Shown here: one piece after another, positions 52,985-62,500 of the stretch
Position numbering within the stretch: position 1 is the first letter of the stretch
Layout: each line of letters begins with the position of its first letter
Assembly (NCBI GenBank): GCA_937121175.1
Contig: CAKZKD010000027.1
Location: forward strand, 21,059-85,058
Direction of reading: 5' to 3'
DNA length: 64,000 bases
Source of the DNA: an uncultured Flavobacteriales bacterium
GTDB taxonomy: Bacteria > Bacteroidota > Bacteroidia > Flavobacteriales_G > Salibacteraceae
Notes under the pieces: generated by a model
Databases searched by the model: none
What the model was told of the DNA's origin: nothing
Seen by the model: the letters and a program-made list of their open reading frames with translations, nothing else
Made by a program: the position numbers and the translations under genes

Positions 52985-55900
52985 ATGAATTTCAATAAAA
53001 TTTTTCCGTTTGTTCTGGTTGTTTCCATGCTTGCGGCATGCACAAACCCGCCAGAAAAACAATCGACCACTAGCACTCAGCAACCAAAGACCTCATTTGA
53101 AGTAGCTTCGCCAGAAGCTACCGGAATAAACTTCTCTAACCGCATTATTAAAGAAGACCAAACGTTCAACTGTTTCAACTTCTTCAATATTTACAACGGC
53201 GGAGGAGTTGCCGTGGGTGATATTAATAATGACGGATTGCCCGATGTTTACTTTACCGGAAACCAAGTGGAGAATAAGCTCTATCTCAACAAAGGAAACT
53301 TAACGTTTGAGGACATTACTCAGTCTTCGAATGTTGCAGGAAAAAAAAGTTGGACCACCGGTGTAACTATGGCCGATGTAAATGGTGACGGTTGGTTGGA
53401 TATTTACGTTTGTCAATCGGGTGGAGCCGAAGCCTCTTCAGAAGAATTAAAAAATTTGCTTTACATCAACAACGGCGATTTATCATTTACCGAACGAGCA
53501 GAAGAATTTGGGATTGCTGACGACGCGAGAACCAACCACGCTGCGTTTTTTGATTTCGATAAAGATGGCGACCTCGATGTTTATGTCGTAAATCACCCCT
53601 TGGGATTTGGTGATTTTATAAAAACGCGATTAACCAAGGCTCAAAATCCAACAGATGCCCAAACCGATAAACTGTTCAGGAACGACGGTAATAATAAATT
53701 CACCGAAGTTACTAATGGCGCAAGGCTTAGGAATTATGGATTTGGGCTAAGTGCCTCCGTTTCCGATTTCAATAACGACGGTTGGCCAGATATTTATGTA
53801 GCTAACGATTACTCAGAGCCCGACCACTATTACCTAAATAACGGCGACGGTACTTTTAGAGATGATATTCATACCTCTATGAAACACATATCTCAGTTTT
53901 CTATGGGAAGTGATGCAGCGGACATTAACAATGATGGCCGTACTGACTTATTGGTGCTGGACATGATGGCGGAAGATAATTTCCGAAAAAAGACCAACAT
54001 GCAAGGAATGGACATTCAAGCTTTCTACACCAATTTTGGTTTGGGCAGACACTTGCAATACATGCAAAATGTGTTGCAGCTCAATCGAGGTCAAAACCGC
54101 TTTAGCGAAATTGCTGAATTATCGGGAGTAGCCTATACCGACTGGTCATGGTCTCCACTAATTTGCGATTTGGACAACGACGGCAACAAAGACATTTATA
54201 TAACCAACGGTATCAAACGGGATTTAAGAAACAACGACTTCCAAAAATCGATTGCTGGTTTAAGTTTAAAATACATTGAAGAGCATTACGAAGAAATTAC
54301 CGAACAAATACCCAGCAAACCGATAGACAATTACGTTTTTCAAAATAAAGACAACCTAACTTTTAAAAAGAGCAACGCAGATTGGGGACTCACATACAGT
54401 GGATTCTCCAGCGGTTCGGCCTATGCAGACTTAGACAACGATGGGGATTTAGATTTGGTGGTAAACAACCTCGAAGACCACGCCTCAGTTTTCGAGAATC
54501 GAACCGAGAATGCTAATTACCTGCGTATTCAATTAAAAGGAGGGCAGCAAAATACTTGTGGAATTGGAAGTAAGGCCATGCTCGTTACCAAAACCGACAC
54601 CCAATATGCCGAACTTAATTTGAGCCATGGGTTTTTGTCCTCTTCCGAACCCATTATTCATTTTGGCCTTGGCAATCAAACGAAAATTGAATTACTAAAA
54701 ATTACTTGGCCTGATGGAAAAGAATCGAAACTGAAGAACGTTGATGGAAACCAAACCTTAACATTAAATCATGCTGATACAAAAACAAAAAGCACCAATA
54801 ACGAGGTAAATAAAAACCAATCGCAATTTCAAGACATTACCACTTTGTCCGGAATCGATTTCAAACACCAAGAAGTATACTATGAGGATTACGACCGCGA
54901 AATATTGTTGCCGCACCGCTATTCTCAATTGGGTCCTTTTGTATCAGTTGGTGATGTAAACAACGATGGATTGGAAGACTTTTTTGTCGGAAGCGCATCG
55001 CAACAAGCTGGAGTATTGTACCTGCAGCAAAAAAACAACCGGTTCATAAAAGCGACAAGTCAACCTTGGCAAGCCCATGCTGTGCAAGAAGACATGAGTA
55101 GTATTTTTATGGACATTGATAACGACAATGACCTGGACTTATACGTAGCAAGTGGAAGCAACGAATGGGATGCAGGTTCCAATAATTACCAAGACCGGAT
55201 GTATATAAATGATGGCAACGGAGCGTTCAGCTACAATCCAAAAGCTCTCCCACCGAATACAACCAGCTCAGGCATAGTAACTAAGTGCGATTTTGACAAC
55301 GATGGGGATTTTGATTTATTCGTTGGAGGAAGAATAACCCCGGGGAAATATCCTCTTGCGCCGTCCTCGTATTTACTGACCAATGAAAACGGAAGTTTTA
55401 AAAACCTTTCTGAAAAACTAGCGCCCGAGTTTAAAAATCTTGGCCTAGTAACCGATGCCATTTGGGCAGACATTGACAACGACAATGACCAAGATTTAAT
55501 CATTACCGGAGAATGGATGCCGATTACCATTTTTGAAAATACTGATGGCACTTTCACTAACATCACCAAAACAACTGGATTAGATAAAAACGTAGGATGG
55601 TGGTATTCCCTATCAGCTGGCGATTTTGACAAGGATGGAGATATTGATTTTGTAGCCGGAAATTTAGGCCTAAATTCGAAATACCAAGTAAACGAAGGAC
55701 CGATTCAGGTATATGCTGGCGACCTCGATAAAAATGGAAGCCACGATATTATCTTGGGTTACCATTCCAATGGAGATTGTTATCCTGTTCGTGGCAGAAC
55801 TTGTTCGTCTCAACAAATGCCCAGCGTATCGAAAAAAATTAGCACCTACAATTTATTTGGAAAATCGACCCTATTTGATGTTTACGGCGATGAACTTTCA

Positions 55901-56290
55901 AAAGCCTATTTTAAAGAAGCAAATTGGCTAGCCACTTCTTACATAGAAAACCTTGGGAACAATCAATTTAAAACAACCGCCTTACCAAATATGGCACAGC
56001 TATCGGCTGTGAATGCCGTTGTTCCATGGGATGTAAACAAAGACGAAAATCTAGACATCATTCTTAGCGGAAACATGCACAGTGCAGAAATTGAAACGGC
56101 TAGACACGATGCCTCTTATGGCTTGGTCCTTTTGGGGAATGGTAAAGGTGAATTTGTATCGATTCCAAACCTAAAAAGCGGAATCAATATATCAGGGGAC
56201 ATTAAAGACTTAGAAATTATTGAGGCCAGAAACAAATCTATACTGGTTACCGAAAATCATGGAACTCTTCGGCTAATTCAACTGCCCTAA
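52985..56290 (+). CDS. VCBS/FG-GAP repeat and ASPIC/UnbV domain lipoprotein
   Basis: 1101 residues from the ATG at 52985 (MNFNKIFPFVLVVSMLAAC, lipidated Cys at 19). Two arrays of FG-GAP/VCBS propeller repeats carry calcium-binding loops such as DINNDGLPDVY, DVNGDGWLDIY, DFDKDGDLDVY, DLDNDGDLDLV (first half) and DIDNDNDLDLY, DFDKDGDIDFV (second half). They flank an ASPIC/UnbV domain (near 515-595: RIQLKGGQQNTCGIGSKA, ITWPDGKESKL). The layout matches the CRTAC1-like family abundant in Bacteroidota. It should sit on the cell surface or periplasmic outer-membrane face and may bind glycans or calcium. No SusC/SusD partner is next to it. Confidence 0.88.
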   Translation: MNFNKIFPFVLVVSMLAACTNPPEKQSTTSTQQPKTSFEVASPEATGINFSNRIIKEDQTFNCFNFFNIYNGGGVAVGDINNDGLPDVYFTGNQVENKLYLNKGNLTFEDITQSSNVAGKKSWTTGVTMADVNGDGWLDIYVCQSGGAEASSEELKNLLYINNGDLSFTERAEEFGIADDARTNHAAFFDFDKDGDLDVYVVNHPLGFGDFIKTRLTKAQNPTDAQTDKLFRNDGNNKFTEVTNGARLRNYGFGLSASVSDFNNDGWPDIYVANDYSEPDHYYLNNGDGTFRDDIHTSMKHISQFSMGSDAADINNDGRTDLLVLDMMAEDNFRKKTNMQGMDIQAFYTNFGLGRHLQYMQNVLQLNRGQNRFSEIAELSGVAYTDWSWSPLICDLDNDGNKDIYITNGIKRDLRNNDFQKSIAGLSLKYIEEHYEEITEQIPSKPIDNYVFQNKDNLTFKKSNADWGLTYSGFSSGSAYADLDNDGDLDLVVNNLEDHASVFENRTENANYLRIQLKGGQQNTCGIGSKAMLVTKTDTQYAELNLSHGFLSSSEPIIHFGLGNQTKIELLKITWPDGKESKLKNVDGNQTLTLNHADTKTKSTNNEVNKNQSQFQDITTLSGIDFKHQEVYYEDYDREILLPHRYSQLGPFVSVGDVNNDGLEDFFVGSASQQAGVLYLQQKNNRFIKATSQPWQAHAVQEDMSSIFMDIDNDNDLDLYVASGSNEWDAGSNNYQDRMYINDGNGAFSYNPKALPPNTTSSGIVTKCDFDNDGDFDLFVGGRITPGKYPLAPSSYLLTNENGSFKNLSEKLAPEFKNLGLVTDAIWADIDNDNDQDLIITGEWMPITIFENTDGTFTNITKTTGLDKNVGWWYSLSAGDFDKDGDIDFVAGNLGLNSKYQVNEGPIQVYAGDLDKNGSHDIILGYHSNGDCYPVRGRTCSSQQMPSVSKKISTYNLFGKSTLFDVYGDELSKAYFKEANWLATSYIENLGNNQFKTTALPNMAQLSAVNAVVPWDVNKDENLDIILSGNMHSAEIETARHDASYGLVLLGNGKGEFVSIPNLKSGINISGDIKDLEIIEARNKSILVTENHGTLRLIQLP

Positions 56291-56585
56291 ATACTTCAAC
56301 AGTTCATTTTAAATTACATTAAAGAGACTAAAGTTTAGTCAATTTCACGGGCTCCGTTCTTGGCGTATCAATAAGTATTTTTTACGCTAAAAACACACCC
56401 AGATGACCAAGCCAACATTAACTATCCAAAAAATCTCACAACGAAAAACCATACGTTTAGAACACGTATAAGTGCGAACAGAACAATTTTTTTTTCTATC
56501 GATTCACAGAATTTAGTATTGCACTTTAATGCACCAATGTGCACCACAATGCTGTAAATAGATATTCAGTATAAAAAAGCATTCT
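56291..56585 (+). other. 295-base intergenic region upstream of the giant adhesin
   Basis: No coding potential recognised. It holds a 15-base near-palindrome (56326-56340, GACTAAA and TTTAGTC around one base), which is too weak and T-poor to be a sure terminator. An A/T-rich tract lies at 56483-56497. The phased TGCAC repeats listed separately are at 56520-56552. A one-mismatch -7 box (TAGTATTG, 56514-56521) overlaps the first repeat. Confidence 0.5.
56520..56552 (+). promoter_or_regulatory. Helically phased TGCAC direct repeats (candidate operator)
   Basis: TGCAC occurs at 56520, 56530 and 56540, with a partial TGC at 56550, an exact 10-base period of one DNA turn. Two of the units extend to TGCACCA. 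The block lies 33-66 bases before the ATG of the giant adhesin and overlaps a near-consensus -7 box, so it could be a binding site for a regulator on one DNA face. No known operator is recognised. Confidence 0.4.
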
Positions 56586-59500
56586 ATGAAAAAATTATTC
56601 TATTCAAGTTTCGTTCTTTTCGCCTTATTGGTTGTCGTAAAAACCAGTGACGCACAATGCCCTATTCCAAGCAATAATTTCGAAAATTTTGGTAAATTCG
56701 AGCTTACTCCAACTGGAATTGGTGATACCGTGCGTAATGTAGGTGGTACATGGGGAGGAGATTACCACCATGTTAAAGTAACTACGGGTAAAAAGTATGT
56801 GATTTCTCTTTGTAATACCCATTATGCTCATGGCTCTAACGCTCTTAATACCTCCGGTTGGAATCCTCATCCTGATACAGTAGGTTTTGACCCAATTTTG
56901 ACACTTTACCACGATACCCAAACGGTTGCTGGTACATTTAATGGTTTATCTGGACCTATTGTTGGCTTTGATGATAATGGCTGCGGAACTGGCAGTCTAA
57001 TGCCAATGATAACCTATACCGCAACATTTACTGGAAATTTGGCTGTTGCTATTGACTCGGTAGGAGCTTGCGACAAATTTATTGTTGACTCAACAAGAAT
57101 TTTTGTAACGGAGATTTCTCCAGGGCCACCAGCCTTGTCTATTTCTTTAAGCACGTCTTATATAACAACTAACGGAGCCAATAACGGCGCAATAAAGGTA
57201 ACCGCTTCTGGAGGCACAACCCCCTACACTTATTTGTGGAGTACAGGTGCAACTACCGATTCTATTGGTGGCCTTAGCCCGGGCACATACATAGTTACGG
57301 TTACCGACAGTAGTTCTACTACAAAAATTGATTCTGTTACTTTGATAGAGCCGCCTTTAACCGACGACTACCCCGACAGTTTTATAAATATTATGGCAAC
57401 CCACCCGGCTGGATTAGACTCGGCTACCCTGCCAACCAATCCAACCCGTTTTGGCTCCGTAGAATTGGCTGACATTGATAATGATGGAGATTTAGACCTG
57501 ATTTCTGGTTCTAATAAGGGAAAACTATTTCTCTTTCGAAATAAAGGAAGTGCAACTAGCCCTAACTGGAAATTAGATACAGGTACAATTTTTACCCTGG
57601 ACAGCATCCATATTACCCCAAACCAACCTACTAATGAAGTCCGACCAACATTGGTGGATATTGATGGAGATGGAGACTTAGACTTGTTTGTAGGGTCAAG
57701 ATGGGCCCCCAATGGAACTCACAAATTGGATGACATTCACTTTTATAGAAATATTGGAACGAAGTATAATGCTGTTTTTACTTTGGATACTATTCAAGGG
57801 CTTCAATTTCAACAAGTATCTGAGTTCGTACACATTTCACCGGTAGATATAGATGGCGATGGAGACCTGGACATTGTTTGTGCCGGAAGCGACTCTATCA
57901 GTTACTTTTTAAATATTGGCACCATATACGCACCACACTATGTTCGGGTTTACGGCAAAGCCACCAATGGCCCTGGCAAACCACATAACCCATTTCCAGT
58001 ACCGTGGATTGAAACGAGTTTTTTAACAGCAACTCCACGTTTCATTGACTTTGATGAAGATGGCGATTTAGATATGTTTTTTATGAATGAAGCGGGTTTT
58101 ATAAGGTACATCCCTAATTTAGGCTCCGTTGTGCTCGCCAATTTTAGTCCAGGAACTAGTTACCCAGTTCCTTCTCTTGATACAACAGACTTTGGTGCTT
58201 TTGGCACAATAGATATGAAAGATGTAGATGGTGATGGTGTTATTGACCTTGTATGTAATCATTGGAATCCAACGACATTTTATTGGTACAAAGGGGCTAG
58301 TTCTGGGCTTAAAACCTCTATATCTACTGACTCAGTGATATCATGTAATGGTTCTTCCAATGGAGCACTTTCGGTTTCAGTTACAGGCGGTAAATCACCT
58401 TATTCTTACTCTTGGTCAAACGGAGATACCACAGTTTCTATTTCAGGTTTAGATACAGGAACCTACAAAGTTGTGGTAACCGATAGTTTAGGGATAAAAG
58501 ATAGCGCCACAATAGTTATTACCCAACCCAATGTCTTAGTTGCCTCTGCAACAATAGTCACCAATGTATCATGCTATGGGTTATCGAACGGTAAAGTTAC
58601 CGCATCTGCAACAGGCGGAACCGCGACTTATACTTATGCTTGGAGTAATTCAGCTACAACGGCTAGTATTACTGGCTTAGCGACTGGTTCTTATGTGGTT
58701 ACGATTACTGATAGCAAAGGTTGTTCGGACATAGATACCGCTACCGTTACGGAGCCTACTGTTTTAATGACCTCTACTAGTGCCACAATGGCCACTACAA
58801 TTACTAGCGCTGATGCTTCAGCAACTACATCTACAAGTGGAGGTACGAGCCCTTACAACTATGTATGGATTAATGGTGCTATCGGTGCAACAGCATCAAA
58901 CCTAATGGTTGGAAAATACAGGGTTTCCGTAACCGATAAAAATGGTTGTACTGTAGTCGATTCTGTGGAAGTAACCTCTGGTCCTTCTGTTACACTTGCT
59001 GTTGATTCTAACGTAAGTTGTAATGGGTTGTCCGACGGAGCAGCTACTGCAAGTGTAACGGGTGGAACTACGCCATACTCTTATGCTTGGAGTAATTCAG
59101 ATACTACTGCTAGTATTTTTGGTTTAGCTGCTGGTTCCTATACCGTAACAGTTACCGATAGTGTGGGCGATACGAATTCAACTTCGATCACAATAACGCA
59201 ACCCGACAGTCTGTCTGTAACAGCAACAATTAGTAGTAATGTCAGTTGTTTTGGTGAATCGGATGGTACAGCAGTAGCAACTATTAACGGTGGTACTCCA
59301 GCTTATGATTTATTATGGTCTAATGGACAAACCACAAACGCGACTATTGGTGGTTCCGTTTCCGGTAGTTCGTCAACCGTAGTTTACGAACAAAGTTTTG
59401 AGGCTTTAGCATCTGACAATTTATCGTATAGCCATTTTCCAGTTAGCTACAACACTGATGGTGACTCTACTTTTGGAACTGGAAACCTTTGGGGAGTAGT

Positions 59501-62500
59501 TCAAGAAATTACAGGTAAAACAACTGCTGCTTCTGGTCTGTACTTTTGGGGAGGCGCAGATTTAACGAATTCTAATGGAGGCGGTAGTTTTGCTCACTAC
59601 TTAACTACTGATGCAGCTGATGTATCAAATTACAGCAACGTTAATTTAAGTTTTCATTATTATGCCCAGAATTACAGCCTTGGCCAATACGTGAAGTACG
59701 AAGTTTTATTTGATTCTTCAAGTAATTTTACAACTGGCGGTACGTTCTTAAACAAGAATACCAGTGGTTGGGATTCGGTAAGTATTGCTGTTCCTGATAC
59801 CGCAAAATATGTTCGTGTAAGAATCTCATCCCAACAAGATGGAGCCTATTTTGGACTGGACAATATTAAAATTGAAGGGGAATTTATTTCTACCGCTTTT
59901 GGTTCGCAGTTAAGCGGCTTTGCAGCTGGCAGCCAAAATGTAATTGTTACAGACACCAATGGATGTAAGGACACGGCTACTTTTTCAATTACCGAGCCCA
60001 CACAAGTACTCGCCAGTATAAACCAAGGCGATACCGCTTGTTATGCATTAGGCGATTCAGTGCAGCTTACCGTAACCCCGCAAACAGGGGTAACTTATGA
60101 GTGGAACAAACCTGGGGAACTTGACAGTTTTATTACAGTTGGTAGCGCTGGGTTTTCTGCTGGACCTACAGGTAATACAACTTTAGTAACTGACGGAAAC
60201 AACGTACCTTACCTAGCTTATTCAGATGGAGTAAACTCCCACAAAGCCACTGTCCAAAAGTTTAACGGAACTACCTGGATAACTGTAGGAACTGGTGGGC
60301 TTTCTGCCGGGAATGCAGATCATCTCTCTTTAGCAATAAACGGCAATAACGTACCCTACATTGCTTATCAAGACAATGCAAACTCAGGCAAAGCCACTGT
60401 CCAAAAGTTTAACGGAACAAGTTGGGTAACGGTAGGAACTGTTGGGTTTTCTGCTGCGTATGCAGATAACCTCTCTTTGGCTTTTGACGGAAATAACATA
60501 CCTTACCTTGCTTATTTGGACGGAGCAAACTCCAATAAATCTACTGTTCAAAAGTATAACGGAACCAGCTGGGTAACTGTAGGGAGTGCGGGGTTTTCTG
60601 CTGGAACTGTAAGTTACACCTCTTTGGCCATTGATGGAAATGATGTACCCTACGTTGGTTATCGAGACGTAGCAAATTCAAACAAAGCAACTGTTATGAA
60701 GTTTGACGGAACCAGCTGGGTTGCGGTAGGCAGTGCTGGGTTTTCTGCTGGGAATACCTTTTTCAACTCTCTGGCTATTGACGGTAATAACATGCCCTAT
60801 GTTGGTTATCGAGACGCAGCAAATTCCAACAAAGCAACTGTTATGAAGTTTAACGGAACTACCTGGGTTGTATTAGGTAGCGCTGGGTTTTCTGCTGGGC
60901 TAGCAGATTTCGCCTCTCTGGCCATTGACGGCAATAATGTACCGTACATTGGGTATCAAGACGGAGCAAATTCTAAGAATGCAACTGTTATGAAGTTTAA
61001 CGGAACCAGCTGGGTAACGGTAGGCAGTACTGGATTTTCTGCTGGTAGAGTAAATGAACCCTCTCTGGCCATTGACGGAAATAACGTACCCTACATTGCT
61101 TATGGAGACGGAACAAGCTCTAATAAAGCCAGTGTTATGAAAGCCACTGGTGGTTTGCAATTAATAAGCAATGCTTCTTCCGCTTTTGGTTCCGATTCGA
61201 GTTTAGTAATTCTTATCGCCACTGATACTGCAACTGGGTGTACGAACACCGATACCATTTATGTTGAAGTATGTAAAACACCAAGAGTATCCATTACACT
61301 AGACAGCAACGTAAGCTGCTACGGCTTATCGGATGCAGGTCTTACGGCTTCAGTAAAAGCCGGTATTCCGCCCTATAGCTATGCTTGGTCTAATAGTGAT
61401 ACAGGCACCGTGCTTACAGGGCTTCCAATAGGAACTTACTTTGTAACGGTAACCGATAGTTTAGGAGATACCAATTCTACTTCTATTACCATAACCCAAC
61501 CCGATTCACTGGTTATTACTGCAAGTGTAGATAGCAACCTAAGTTGTTATGGTGCTAACGATGGCGGCGCTACTGCAACCATAACAGGCGGTACTAAGAA
61601 TTTTAGCTTATTGTGGGGTAATGGAAATATGAGTTCGGTTACCGATACCAATGCAATGGGCATTTATACGGCCAATGCGGATAGTTTACTTCCTGGTAAT
61701 CAACAAGTGTTGATAACGGATGCCAATGGGTGTACCGATTCGGCAATATTCACCATTACACAGCCCGATTCTATTTCAGTAAACTTTGTAATTGACAGCA
61801 ATGAAACCTGTACAAATGAACAAGACGGTGGTTTTACCGCGGTAGTGACAGGTGGTACTAGAAATTACACATTCCTGTGGTTTGGGGCACCAGCGCCTGT
61901 AACCGATACGTCATATACAGGAGCTGGAACGGGAACGTACAACGTAAAAGTAGAAGATGCCAAGGGTTGCTTCCTCATCACTTCGGTTTTTGTACCATTA
62001 ATTGATGACATTGCCCCTCAAGCGGTTGTTAAAAACATTACTGCCTACCTAAATGCTTCCGGTTCGGCGATTATTCAAGCCAGCGATATAGATAGCATGA
62101 GTGCTGACAATTGCCTTATCGATTCGCTTGCTATTGATAAAACAACTTTCGACTGTGCTGATACGGGTGCGAATACGGTTCGCTTTATTGTTGTCGATTG
62201 GAAAGGAAATTCCGATACAGCAACAGCAACGGTTACTGTATTGGACACCATTAAACCAATAGTAGTAGCGCAAAACTTAACGGCATATCTATCTGCTTCA
62301 GGTACAGTAAACATTACCGCAGCCGATATCAACAACGGATCTTACGACAGTTGTGGAGTAAGTTTGGCTTTATCGAATACAATGTTTACTTGTTCGGATA
62401 CCGGAAGTAATACCATTTACTTAATTGGAACGGATGTTAACGGCAATGTAGATTCAGCAGTGGCAACGGTTACGGTATTGGATACGATAAAACCAACAGT

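Noticed and set aside
55231..55632. 133-residue frame antisense to the VCBS lipoprotein
   Set aside because: Asp/Asn-rich calcium-loop codons read backwards as long open frames. The Ser/Lys-rich product is the expected mirror image; the same applies to 57368-57712 and 62894-63205.
60126..61146. Possible CRISPR or non-coding tandem repeat
   Set aside because: The units are 147 bases, in frame, without unique spacers, and encode a consistent protein motif, so they are a coding repeat.
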